Source: Torymus aiolomorphi (taxonomy: Eukaryota; Arthropoda; Insecta; Hymenoptera; Torymidae). From it: a stretch of 64,000 nucleotides of DNA. Each line of letters opens with the position of its first letter. Position 1 is the first letter of the stretch. This document shows, piece by piece, positions 21,939 to 31,382 of the stretch. A program made the position numbers and the translations under genes. The notes under the pieces are model-generated. The model was not told the origin of the DNA and searched no databases. It was given only the letters and a program-made list of their open reading frames with translations. The stretch covers positions 92,439,800 to 92,503,799 of the forward strand of contig CM070876.1 in assembly GCA_036365515.1 (NCBI GenBank), read 5' to 3'.

Positions 21939-23273
21939 ATGGCCTTCCTGCACTCGCACTCTACATGTCGCATGTCGAGTGAGCTCGACATTTTCACTCT
22001 TCCGGCGACAAAAACGTCGATTGAGAGTAGTAGTTTTTTACACTATAAACCTGTGTCCTCGCTCAGCGACGAAGGAGACGCGCCCATAGAGTTCGTCATC
22101 CCGAGCGCAAACGAACATTATATAGATCTCGCGCACACCATGCTCTATGTCAAAACTAGAATACAGCCGAATGCCGAAACCCCTGCTGAAAACTTAAAAG
22201 TTGCCCCAGTAAATAATTTACTGCATTCAATGTTTAATCAAATCGACGTTTTTCTAAATGAAAAACTCGTTTCTCCACCCAATAATGCATATCCTTACAG
22301 AGCATACATAGAGTCACTGCTCAACTACTCGCAAATCGCAAAAGAATCACACTTAATGGCCGGATCGTCGTACGATGATACGCCCGGTTTATTCGAAGCC
22401 CAGCAGCACATTCAAGGTGAAATATCTAACAAGGGTGCTCTCTATCGTCAGCATTTCACACTCAATGGAAAAACCTTCGACATGATTGGCCATCTGCACT
22501 GCGTCGTCTTTAATCAAGACAGAATGCTCATCAATGGTGTAGAAATGAGAGTACGACTAGTACGAAGCAAAGATGCCTTTTGCCTAATGGACGCCTCCGA
22601 AGATGGTAAATTCGGTCTGAAAATAAAGGAAGCCACGCTCATCGTTCGACGCGTGAAGATAAATCCGGGAATTTTAATTGCACACGCCAACGCTCTCGCT
22701 AAAGCAACGGCCAAGTATCCCGTCACGAGAGTATAAGTCAAAACTTTTACGCTTCACGCAGGTATACATGGCGATACCATCGATAATGCCATTCTTGGGC
22801 AATTGCCTAAAAGAATAATAATAGGATTTGTCGATAATAAGGCATTCAATAGCAATCGGACATTTAACCCGTTTAATTTTCAACACTTTTCAATAAATCA
22901 CCTCTGCCTCTACGTCGATGGGTCTCAAATTCCGAGCAAACCGTTACAGCCGCGGTTTGCTGCTAACGATAGTATGTCTATAGATGCATTTCAAACCCTC
23001 TACTCGGGCATTACAGGTATACATTTCCTTAACGAGGGTCTTGGCATAAACCGTTTCAACTATTCACTGGGGTACTTTCTCACGGCTTTCGATCTCACAC
23101 CCGATTTATCGGCCCACTGCGCCTCACATTGGAATCTCGTTCGCCCGGGTAGCTTACGCATAGAGGTGGGATTTGAGTCGGCTCCAACAAGCACAATAAA
23201 TTGCGTTGTTTATGCCGAATACGATAACGTTCTCGAAATAGACTCCACCCGCAGAAATATTATCCGATTTTAG
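21939..23273 (+). pseudogene. Major capsid protein, double jelly-roll type (copy 1, one stop)
   Basis: This is the Polinton MCP, a shell-forming protein. The frame 21939-22736 carries SSELDIFTLPATKTSIESSS, PIEFVIPSANEHYIDLAHTM, NNLLHSMFNQIDVFLNEKLV and YPYRAYIESLLNYS. An in-frame TAA at 22734-22736 (GAA in the second copy) is the only break. The same frame continues to 23273 with RTFNPFNFQHFSINHLCLYVDG, LTPDLSAHCASHWNLVRPG and a final NCVVYAEYDNVLEID. Total about 445 codons, near the usual size for insect Polintons. A(5) before the ATG (GTAAAAAATGG) follows the previous stop directly. Of the two copies this is by far the less damaged. Confidence 0.88.
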
Positions 23274-23375
23274 TGCCTAGTCGTTAAAAAGGTGGGGGGA
23301 CGAGGACTCGAGAGGAAGCAGGCGGCGCCCTCAAGTCTCACTTTTCTCTCGGCGCTCGCTACGCACACACGTATA

Positions 23376-24113
23376 ATGGATTACGTCGTGGATATACAAG
23401 GGTTTCGAGACACTGAAAGGAAGTTTTTACCAAAGGAGGTGGCGATCATTTGCCTACAGAAACCCATTGTCGACCACTGGATTGTACAAGCACCGTGCAA
23501 TTTCATCAAGCTGCCCGAAGACGTAAAAAATACAAATTCCTACTGCGCTGTCGATATTCACGGTATTAACTGGTTCGAGGGCGAAGTATCACTCAGACAG
23601 CTATATCGTTATCTCTTCAATATCGTAAGAGCAGCAAGACGGATTTACGTTCGCGGCGAGGAGATGGCCTGGTACCTGGAATCTTTACTCGGTCGAAACA
23701 TATGTAATTTAGAAAAATATGACTCGCCGACGTTCGGAAAACTCAACAACATGTTTTCTGACGTGTTGGTATGTTCTACGCACGCGACTCAGAGGTTTAA
23801 AAATAAACAAGATTTTTGCGCGCTCTACAAGGCGCACCAAATAAAAAAGTGGATGCGCTCTATACTACCCGAAGAGTGGAAACTGATCAACAAAGACCAA
23901 GTACAAAGTCAAATGTTCTACACTGCACTTCATCAGTATCAGCAGAAGCAGCGCAAAAAATTACTCCGTTTTCACCCGGGCAGCGAGCAGCCCACTGAGG
24001 AGGAGGAGGAGGAGCAGAACGACGACGGCCGCGACGAGGCGGATGTGGCCCCAGAAATAGCAAGTGACAGCGACAGCAGCACATATTTCGCATTTAGCGA
24101 AAACGCAAAATGA
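23376..24113 (+). CDS. Conserved Polinton protein of unknown function, acidic tail (copy 1)
   Basis: Start chosen at the ATG giving MDYVVDIQGFRDTERKFLPK, because the second copy's frame starts exactly there. The 245-residue protein has a DIQGF...KEVAI opening, VDHWIVQAP, a VDIHGINWFEGE block, RIYVRGEEMAWYLESLL, and FCALYKAHQIKKWM. The C-terminus is low-complexity and acidic (TEEEEEEQNDDGRDE). I recognise the QGF...KE...HGxxW pattern from insect Polintons but not its activity. The order D-x-(Q/E), then HG, then Cys/His-rich, faintly resembles RNase H-fold exonucleases (inference only). It is open in both copies, overlaps the protease start by ATGA, and has a ~100-bp GC-rich leader after the MCP. 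Confidence 0.7.
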   Translation: MDYVVDIQGFRDTERKFLPKEVAIICLQKPIVDHWIVQAPCNFIKLPEDVKNTNSYCAVDIHGINWFEGEVSLRQLYRYLFNIVRAARRIYVRGEEMAWYLESLLGRNICNLEKYDSPTFGKLNNMFSDVLVCSTHATQRFKNKQDFCALYKAHQIKKWMRSILPEEWKLINKDQVQSQMFYTALHQYQQKQRKKLLRFHPGSEQPTEEEEEEQNDDGRDEADVAPEIASDSDSSTYFAFSENAK

Positions 24114-24696
24114 ATACGAAACAAATCACGAGGGCCATTAGTGGCCTCAGAGCAAACTCGATAGGTGTATACGCAGCCGATCACATCCCCAGAAGCTTGA
24201 GTCTTCCAGCCGCTGTTGTAACCAATGTCGATACCTCAGATAAGCCTGGATCCCACTGGGTGCCATTCTACATAGACAAAAATGCAAAAGGAACATATTT
24301 CGATAGCTATGGAGTCGCCCCTGTGTCACGACATCATATCCATCGACTTCGAAGAAATTGCGCAAGCTTCAAGTGGAACGAGAAGAAACTGCAGAGTGTT
24401 TATTCTAAAGTTTGCGGCGACTATTGTATTATGTTTCTTTGCTACATGTGTAGCGGTCACACTTTACGCGCGTTTTGTGACGTCTTTTCACGTGATTCAC
24501 ATGTAAACGACGCACTGGCCGCAAAATTTTATGAAAATGTAAAAAAAAAAATCACCGAAAAACACTCCGTCGTGCGAACAATTTCCCCAGCATTATTTCC
24601 AAGGGCGCTGGCTCGTTCGTTCAAACATGCAAAGCATTTATATAAAATGTGCGTGTGCGCGTGTGCGCGCGTGTGTGTGTGTGTGTGTGTGTGCGC

Positions 24697-24755
<59 letters not shown>

Positions 24756-24811
24756 ACTTAATTTTTATTATAATATTTCTATTTAATCCTACGTCACATT
24801 CAATTTTTTAG
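24110..24811 (+). CDS. Adenain-like cysteine protease (copy 1)
   Basis: This is the Polinton maturation protease of the adenovirus endopeptidase (C5/ULP) type. Catalytic His is in KPGSHWVPFYID (~residue 46), the acidic partner in TYFDSYGVAP (~62), and catalytic Cys in KVCGDYCIMFLCYM (~100). The ~180-residue core ends around FKHAKHLYKM. The frame then runs on into a (GT)n microsatellite and only stops at 24811, so the natural C-terminus is uncertain. The second copy shifts frame earlier (near 33990, in an A-rich run) and stops at 34094. ATG overlaps the upstream TGA (ATGA at 24110). In related systems this protease cleaves capsid precursor proteins. Confidence 0.88.
24651..24755. repeat. (GT)n microsatellite at the protease 3' end
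   Basis: GT dinucleotides with a few GC interruptions. The same site in the second copy (34095-34166) is shorter and more interrupted. Confidence 0.95.
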
Positions 24812-25420
24812 TTTGTAATATTTCTTTTTTATCCAGAAACACATTCAATTTTTAGTTTATATTTACACTTTATGTACATTGTAAGTTTTAGAATTGTAAA
24901 AGCTGATGTGTGCGTGTATCCGTCTTTCTTAGTTTATAAGGTTTTGTATACTACGTTTGACTTGGCCTTTTTTAGCTTGTAATTTTATATTATTCATATA
25001 TTTGTAAGTTTAAAATGTATTTTTTTTTAATTTGATGAACAATAAAAAACGTTAAACAAATATCGTATTCATTTAACGACCTTGCCCGCTAAATTTAATT
25101 CCTTACCTTTTTTATCTTGAAACGAATATGTACTATTCCATGAAGAAACCGAAAAGCATATGTGTAACGGTTTTTTCAAGTGGTGAAAAACACCTTAGCT
25201 GTTTCCCTTTTTTCAAGTGGTGAAAAACACAGGAGGCGCTTTCTTCTTTGAGGCTTTGAAACATAAGTAGCTTGAATCACCGAAAAGCATATGCGTAACG
25301 GATTTTCAAGCGGTGAAAAACACATTAGACGTTTCCTTTTTTCAAGTGGTCAAAAACACATGTGCCGTTTTCTTCTTCTTCTTCTTCTTCTTTGAGGCTC
25401 AAAACCCTTAACGGGGAAAA
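24756..25420. repeat. Non-coding spacer with imperfect repeats
   Basis: After AT-rich 3' sequence with AATAAA-like signals (AACAATAAAAAACG near 25040) comes an array of a recurring motif. CCGAAAAGCATATG, then GTAACGG, TTTTCAAG(T/C)GGTGAAAAACAC and AGGCGCTTTCTTCTTTGAGGC, occurs at 25149 and 25279 with shorter partial units. The array is also present in the second copy. No coding potential. It may be regulatory or replication-related, but nothing shows which. Confidence 0.65.
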
Positions 25421-25529
25421 TTTATGCTTCTGTTTCTCAAGGGCTCCGCGAGTTTCCCAACGCTTCTCCCCACTCTCCGATACATACGCGTAAACGTTCA
25501 TGATTGGGCGCTCGGATTTTACGTAACAA

Positions 25530-25625
25530 TTGACCAGCCAATCGTAACTCGTGGTAGAAAGGAGGGGATTCGCGCTGGAGAGAGAATAAGTAGCCGCACC
25601 ACCCTCAGTCAGTCAGTCGCTCTAC
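25530..25625 (+). promoter_or_regulatory. CCAAT/initiator promoter of the 25677 gene
   Basis: CAGCCAATCG (CCAAT box, ~25535) is followed about 70 bp downstream by repeated TCAGTCAGTCAGTC (~25607), the arthropod initiator consensus, and then by the ATG at 25677. The second copy keeps both: CAGCCAATCG near 35020 and CTCAGTCAGTGC near 35100. Confidence 0.45.
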
Positions 25626-25676
25626 CTCGACAAAGTCATGACATTTTTACCAACGTTAAGTCAGTATTTTTTAAAC

Positions 25677-26513
25677 ATGTCTCAAACAAAGCTAGTGCCG
25701 AATTTACTGTACAATTCGACTTACGCTCTCAACTATTCGTACTCCAAGTTCGTTTACGTCAGCTTGGATTATGCTGCTGGCTATTTCCGACCCGTCATCA
25801 GGTTCGGCGGGCATACATCACCGCATAAATATATAACTCTGGATATCGACAGTTGGGAACAATTAAAAACCCATTTCAAGATCTTCGGAGAGTATCTATG
25901 GGCATCAGGCGATTTTGTAAAGCAAGGCAAATATGAAAAAATATATTTACCGCACCACGACCTCGAATTGACCGCAGCCTACGGTCATAGAACCGTATCA
26001 ATCACCGATAAGCCCGAAGTAACACCGCCATCGTTCACCCTTCAGTACAAACACGAGGCTCAACAGTTCGACTTTGAAGACGATAACGCCAATCAGGAGG
26101 CAGCCGCCTCCACTACCAGTGACGAATCTACTACAAAAAAGAAGAAGTCTGAAAAACCACGGAAGATTATGATGCAGTATACAACTTTCAACGGATTGAA
26201 ACAGTTCCAACAGTGTATAGACTATAAATTAAAAAAGTTAGAAGAAATGTCGGGTTTTGTGAACAAGGTTTTCGGTATAATGATCGATGTTATTAAAACG
26301 GAAGCAATTAGCAAAAACGACGAGCATTTACTAGACCATACATTCATCGGCGTTGTATTTAATGAACTAGAAGACAAAATGAAAGAACTCGCGCTAAATC
26401 AATTAATGTTTGCAAATTTTAGCGAGAGTTCTCTTGAAATAATGTTTTTGGAAGTATATGCCGAGTATTTAACAATTCTAGAAAAAAATGTTGTTAGTGC
26501 GTTAAAAGTTTAA
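25677..26513 (+). CDS. Conserved Polinton protein of unknown function, possibly PC4-like (copy 1)
   Basis: The start MSQTKLVPNLLYNSTYALNY was chosen over 25638 because it matches the only start in the second copy. The 278-residue frame is fully open in both copies. The N-terminal ~90 residues contain a beta-rich run then a helix (YSKFVYVSLDY...RPVIRFGGH...YITLDIDSWEQLKTHF). That pattern recalls PC4/Sub1 single-strand DNA-binding domains (I-x-L-x-x-x-x-W-x-x-L-K), but I would need structure prediction to claim it. A Lys/Ser/acidic linker (QQFDFEDDNANQEAAAST...KKKKSEKP) precedes a helical C-terminal half (QCIDYKLKKLEEMSGFVNKV). It stands apart from the compact cluster, with its own apparent promoter and a poly(A)-signal-like AATAAAATG downstream. 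Confidence 0.7.
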   Translation: MSQTKLVPNLLYNSTYALNYSYSKFVYVSLDYAAGYFRPVIRFGGHTSPHKYITLDIDSWEQLKTHFKIFGEYLWASGDFVKQGKYEKIYLPHHDLELTAAYGHRTVSITDKPEVTPPSFTLQYKHEAQQFDFEDDNANQEAAASTTSDESTTKKKKSEKPRKIMMQYTTFNGLKQFQQCIDYKLKKLEEMSGFVNKVFGIMIDVIKTEAISKNDEHLLDHTFIGVVFNELEDKMKELALNQLMFANFSESSLEIMFLEVYAEYLTILEKNVVSALKV

Positions 26514-26711
26514 AAATGTACATAAATAATTTTTTTTTATTTTATATAATAAAATGTATTTTACCTTATCACACTTTTTTATTTAAGGACCCCTCCTTTA
26601 TACCTACTCCTATTTATGCCCCCAACTTCTCATTGCGCTAGCACACATGTATTTATATATGCAACATTATACATACGTCATTCGTCGAAAGACCACCGAA
26701 AAGGCAATATC

Positions 26712-26888
26712 ATGGAGCCCCCGTTCAGCAAGCACCAGGTCAAACCAGACGACAAAGAACCTCTCATCAACAAGGCAGACAAGAAAGACTCTTGGACAAA
26801 CAAAAAAAATTCTCCACCACACCATTCCTTTTCCACCAATTCCTTCTCCTTTCCAAAAAAAGATGGTTATTCAAAATATAACGAATAA
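26712..26888 (+). CDS. Small ORF near the right TIR (copy 1), unidentified
   Basis: A 58-codon frame from MEPPFSKHQVKPDDKEPLIN to a hydrophilic, Ser/Lys-rich end. In the second copy the equivalent frame (about 36202) is stopped after 14 codons (GACAAATAA). No family recognised. Conservation of the surrounding DNA in both copies does not prove coding, so it may be chance. Confidence 0.25.
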   Translation: MEPPFSKHQVKPDDKEPLINKADKKDSWTNKKNSPPHHSFSTNSFSFPKKDGYSKYNE

Positions 26889-26961
26889 TAAACGGTCCCT
26901 TTAAGGACAACATTTATGTTAATGAGAAAAAACTCTTCATAAAATAGGAGGTTTCACCCCG

Positions 26962-27066
26962 TTTAAATAAATAAATAAAAATTTATTTTTCCTCAACATG
27001 CTTTTTTATTTGTAGACCCCTCCTTTACACCAACTCCCTATTCCCTCCCCACAACTTCTCATTGCG

Positions 27067-27123
<57 letters not shown>

Positions 27124-27958
27124 GGTCTGTATAGCGATAGGCTTCGCACCCCATGGGTCTTTATGGCGTAGCACGTATAGCCAAAAGTCTCGTCCCCCAC
27201 CACCACCACCAGTCAGGGCATACACAGGGGGCATGCGCAGAGCAGATAGAACGGCATGACGTCATGGAGGGAGCGATAAGTGCGTCATTGTTTACCCTAA
27301 TTAGCTTGTGTTCACACACGTGCTACTGTAAACACTTGGATTAATGAACTTGTCACACTTGAAACACATACACACAGCACGCGGTCTATACAGCGAGAGG
27401 TCTTTATGGCGTAGCGCGTACAGCCAAAGGTCTCTCCCCCCACCACCACGAGTCGCGGCATATACGACGGCACGCGCCGTGCAGGTATAGCGGCATAGCG
27501 TCATGGCGCGAGCGATAAGTGGGACATTATTTATGGGGTAATAATTCACTCCATTGTTTACCCTAATTAACTTGTGCTCACACTTGGGACCCATACACAC
27601 CGCACACGGTCTATACTGCAAGAGGCCTCGCACCCTATGAGTCTTTATGGTGTAGCGCAGACAGCCAAAGCACCCCCCCCACCGCAACCTCGAGCCATGG
27701 CATATACGGCAACACATGTGGGCCATATATAGCGGCATGACGTCATGGCGGGCGCCATAAGTGCACCATTATTTATGGGGTAATAAATCACCCCCCATTG
27801 TTTACACTAATTAGCTTGTGGCCACACTTGCTACTGTAAACACTTGAGTTAATCACCTTGTCACACTTGGGGACCCATACACACCGCACAGCGGGGTGCC
27901 ACATGGCCCCCACACACCGCACCGCGGGGGGTCGTCTCGCTATACCGGTCCCCTTACT
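26962..27958 (-). repeat. Polinton right TIR, internal copy
   Basis: An inverted counterpart of 2919-3992: AT-rich inner end, CTCATTGCGAACACAC, AC-run, then sub-repeats with GGCATGACGTCATGG (27256-27265 and 27737-27746). It closes with CGCTATACCGGTCCCCTTACT. It lacks the last three terminal bases (ACT) and passes directly into the second copy's coding sequence, so it is buried inside the element. ORFs reading through it (for example 27301-27738 minus) are not genes. Confidence 0.85.
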
Positions 27959-27961
27959 TCT

Positions 27962-28218
27962 CAGTTGATAAACCTGTCGTCAGATGCATATGCGAGAGTG
28001 TGTTGAACGTTTTGCAGGGCGTCGTAAAACTAAGCGATTCCGAAAAGGGCCGATTGCGTAAACATAAGCAAACGCTGCGTAAACTGATCCGTCCTGGTGA
28101 TAGAGGCAGCGGTACTTGAAAATCGATGAAACGGGTCATTATACAAAACGACGGGTCGTTTTTACCACTCTTACTCGCTCCGATCGTAGGAGCGCTTATC
28201 TCAAAAATATTTGGCTCG
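27962..28218 (+). pseudogene. Small basic protein, 5'-truncated copy 2
   Basis: This corresponds to codons ~50-140 of the gene at 18543. The first third is absent at the duplication junction. A three-base insertion near 28036 and an in-frame TGA (GGTACTTGAAAATC, ~28117) where the first copy has TGG break it further. The hydrophobic end (FLPLLLAPIVGALISKIFG) is preserved. Confidence 0.8.
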
Positions 28219-28222
28219 AAAC

Positions 28223-28975
28223 ATGGAGCGAGCTCGTAAGATGATCCTTATTTCGGAGCCGCTACCGGAGACATCGCAATCTAAAGTCATGAAGGAGGAG
28301 GAGGGGACGAGGAATACGAATGAAAAAACTCTGCAAACACCAGGTGATCATTTTTCTCGTCTGGATGGTGAAATGTAGGATGTTTTAGGCTCCAAATCAG
28401 CTAGGGACGATTACGAGAAGTGCGTAAAATATCTACAGATTTTACGTCGCTATCCTTTCTTCCGTGATAACGAGCGTAGCGCTGTGCGTGAGAAGCACCC
28501 TGAAATAGACGAGGTCGAAGAGGCGCTTGCACCGCTGTCCGAGGACGACATACTCGTGGGCGTACCGAAAGTACACGCGCGCAAAACGCGTCTCTTGCTT
28601 CGCCATTGGAAAGTCACTGTACCCGAGCGTCTCAAGTGGGATAATTCAGGCACCATTTCTATAGATGGTCGTGTAATGGCTCGGTCCAACATAACAGAGA
28701 TAATCATCGACGCATTGAAAAAGAACAGTAAGGACGAGGAGGTGCCCGTTGGCCGCATTGAATTTGCAAAATTTCTCAAAACTTTCGAAACACCGGGAAA
28801 TTTAATTAATAACCCAACAGTTTTCAAAATTGGCCAAATATTGACGGATCCTCAGCGCTCGGCCAGACGTCGCCTATCCACACCTATACAGCACGAATCA
28901 CCCCAGCCATCTATACAGAATCGCAGTAAAAAAACAAGCGAAAAAAAAGTGGCTCACGCTTGGTTTGTAAAATAA
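28223..28975 (+). pseudogene. Conserved Polinton unknown, copy 2 (nonsense)
   Basis: This is the second copy of 18949-19695, with the same start context. An in-frame TAG at 28376-28378 (GATGGTGAAATGTAG, where copy 1 reads TACGAT) interrupts it after 51 codons. The frame otherwise continues through the core WKVTVPERLKWDNSGTISID and GRIEFAKFL. One extra A near 28933 shifts the last residues. About 90% of the sequence can be aligned by eye to copy 1. Confidence 0.8.
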
Positions 28976-28978
28976 AAA

Positions 28979-30068
28979 ATGACGTAGGAAAAACAATATT
29001 ACGACCTTGAGCATGAAGCAGGCTACGCTGGGGCGCGCAGTCTTGTGCGCTTGAACGCTAAAAAGGAAAAGAAAAAAATGTACTCGTGGCTGAGCAATCA
29101 AGATGCCTACACGCTCCACCACCCGATACGAAGGCGATTTCCACGATTACGCTACAAGGTGACGAACATTGACGATGTTTGGGAGGCCGATTTGCTACAG
29201 CTCACGACGATAAAAGATTACAACGACGGTTACAACTACATTGTAGTGGTGATTGACGTACTCTGTAAGTACGCATGGGTGGAACCGATAAAAGATAAGA
29301 CCGCGCGCAACGTTGACGACGCCTTCGCACGGATTGTCGACCGAGCACATCTCCGGCTGCCTGTATGCGTGCAAACCGATCGAGGCAAAGAGTTTACCGG
29401 TTCAGCATTTCAGGCGCTCCTCCGCCGAAAAGAGGTAACATTCAGAGTCGTTCGCAACCCCGACATTAAAGCAGCTGTGGTCGAAAGACTCAACAGAACG
29501 TTACGCGAGCGAATCTGGCGATACTTTTCTCATAGGAACACAAAGAGCTACATCGATGTCGTGCAAAAGATTGTATACGCTTACAATCGCACGCTACGCA
29601 GTGGTAAGCGCATAAGACCTATCGATGTCACATTGTACAACGCGCCGACAGCGATCGAAAATTTAGACAAACGAGCCAGCTCCAATTATTGAAGGCGAGC
29701 ACCGGCGCTGCCTAAATTCAAGGTGGGCAACCTCATGCGCATCAGTCCAACCAAGAACACCTTTGAGAGAGGATACGAAAAAAAATTTAGCGAAGAAGTG
29801 TTCAAGATAATCCGCGTTTCGACGCGTCAAAATCTCTATACATACGTGCTCGAAGATTTGAACGAAGAAATTATCGACGGTTTCTTTTATCCCGAGAAGC
29901 CCGTGCTAGTCGGTCACAAACGCCTCGCGCCCGATAAGCGTTTCAAAGTTGAACGGGTCATACGCGCTGAAGGACGGGGCGCTAAAAAGAGAGCACTCGT
30001 TAAGTGGCTCGGTTGCCCTGCTAAATTTATCTCGTGGGTAAAAGAAGCGAGCTTGAAAACATCTGGAA
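28979..30068 (+). pseudogene. Integrase with chromodomain (copy 2, broken)
   Basis: The second copy of the integrase. ATG at 28979 is followed two codons later by TAG (28985-28987), where copy 1 reads TAC. The catalytic core 29045-29692 keeps all three DDE regions: VWEADLLQL (first Asp), CVQTDRGKEFTG (second Asp) and VVERLNRTLRERIW (Glu). A TGA at 29690-29692 then cuts off the C-terminal part. The chromodomain frame (29723 on: FKVERVIRAEG...ALVKWLGCPAKF) is itself shifted near 30042 and reads past the expected stop into the next gene. So it preserves the active-site block that copy 1 lost, but is disrupted elsewhere. Confidence 0.9.
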
Positions 30069-30071
30069 AAA

Positions 30072-30875
30072 ATGGAAACATGCAACGATTTTTATATGGT
30101 ACTGCCGAGTAACAGCAGCATGACGTATTTTCCCGGAAACACAACATGCTGTTTTACGACCCAGCTGCAACGCGAGATCAAATTACACGGCGAGTGGCAC
30201 GTGGGCCTCGTTGAAATTCACGTACCACACAGTATCGTACATTTTCAAGATGACGAAGCGAGTTACACTTTTTACACGGCTGAGGACAATGGGAGTCTCG
30301 TCGACCAAAAACTGTGTCGTATACCCGGAGGTATTTACGATTCCCTCGAACAACTAGTAGACACTATAAACGCGGCGAATGACACTTATAGGCATCAAAT
30401 GCTCCAGCCACTTAAAACTCGTAAGGGGTCTTACATCATAAGACGCAAGTGTGACTGCCCACAAATACACATTACGGATTTCAGTGAAAAAATCAGCCGT
30501 GTATTCGGTTACGACGAAGCAGGTCAAAAAGGTTCGTTTACAACGCTTAATGAGGGTTATTGAGACATTGCAGCCAACATACCTGACTCGGTTTCTCGAG
30601 CCTTGCCCGACCAGCTGTACGTCTATACCGAAATATGTGAACCTTATACAGTAGGTGACACCCAAGCTGCCCTCCTGCGCATGGTTTCTATAGACAACTC
30701 CAGCTTTAAGTACGGATGCAGTACTGTACAGCGTTTTGGACCAGTTCACTATATACCTCTTCTCTATCACAATTTTCCTAGCATCGTTATCGATATAAGA
30801 GATCAACATGGGCGACGTATACCATTCGAGTACGGCACGTTGACGGTCACGCTACACTTTAAGCGCAAACGTTAA
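30072..30875 (+). pseudogene. Penton-like minor capsid protein (copy 2, nonsense)
   Basis: Frame 30072-30563 reads DFYMVLPSNSSMTYFPGNT through ITDFSEKISRVFGYDEAGQK. It ends at TGA 30561-30563, where copy 1 has an Arg codon. The same frame then continues to 30875 with YVYTEICEPYTVGDTQAALL and IDIRDQHGRRIPFEYG plus a short basic end. It therefore keeps the region that is frameshifted in copy 1 and has a full-length C-terminus, but one stop. Two bases separate the stop from the next gene's ATG (30877). Confidence 0.72.
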
Positions 30876-30876
30876 G

Positions 30877-31380
30877 ATGAGACATTACGTGCGCTACTAC
30901 GACGATCAGCTAGGTGGGGGTGACGTGAGAAATGTTTTTGCGGATTCGACTTTTCAGAGAGGTCGTGGGGTAGGAGCCTGGTTAGGAGGCCTCTTTCGTC
31001 GCATCCTGCCATATATCACGAGCGGGGCCAAGGCTGTAGGTAAAGAGACACTACGCGCAGGTATAAAGGTTGTTGACGACGTTGCCAACAGCGGTGTCAA
31101 TTTCAAGGAGGCTGTAAAATCACGGGCCAAAGAATCTGAACGCAACCTCAAAAGAAAAGCTGCTGACAAAATATCGGAAATAATGAAAGGCTCGGAATAT
31201 AAAACAGGCGTGAATGGCAAGCGGCGGCACGAGTCGAGAAAGAAACACACTCGGACGCGCACGGCAGACGGTAAGAAAAAACCCGGCAAAAGAAAGCCCG
31301 CTGTGAGAACGATCAAGAAGAAGAAGAATAAGAAGAGGAAAGCCCTTCGCAACATAAACGATATTTTTGGTCCAAAGTAA
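30877..31380 (+). CDS. Basic GG-containing Polinton protein (copy 2, intact)
   Basis: 167 residues, open. The N-terminus is Tyr/Asp-rich (RHYVRYYDDQLGGGDVRN). Then comes a glycine- and hydrophobic-rich amphipathic stretch (FQRGRGVGAWLGGLFRRILP, residues ~27-46), a helix with SGAKAVGKETLRAG, and a long Lys/Arg-rich tail (RKKHTRTRTADGKKKPGKRK). Proteins of this form sit between the penton and major capsid genes of many insect Polintons. The amphipathic-plus-basic design recalls adenoviral core and membrane-lytic proteins, which is an analogy, not evidence. Its counterpart at 21576 has lost the amphipathic part. It lies two bases after the penton stop and two bases before the MCP ATG. Confidence 0.72.
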   Translation: MRHYVRYYDDQLGGGDVRNVFADSTFQRGRGVGAWLGGLFRRILPYITSGAKAVGKETLRAGIKVVDDVANSGVNFKEAVKSRAKESERNLKRKAADKISEIMKGSEYKTGVNGKRRHESRKKHTRTRTADGKKKPGKRKPAVRTIKKKKNKKRKALRNINDIFGPK

Positions 31381-31382
31381 AA

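Noticed and set aside
25424..25828. 134-codon plus-strand ORF overlapping the start of the 25677 gene
   Set aside because: It covers the promoter region and then runs out of frame over the real gene. It is equally present as a shadow in the second copy.
2919..27958. Reading the first 25 kb as a complete Polinton and the remainder as a separate truncated one
   Set aside because: The internal TIR lacks the terminal ACT and any target duplication, while the outer pair has both. A captured fragment of another copy cannot be fully excluded.
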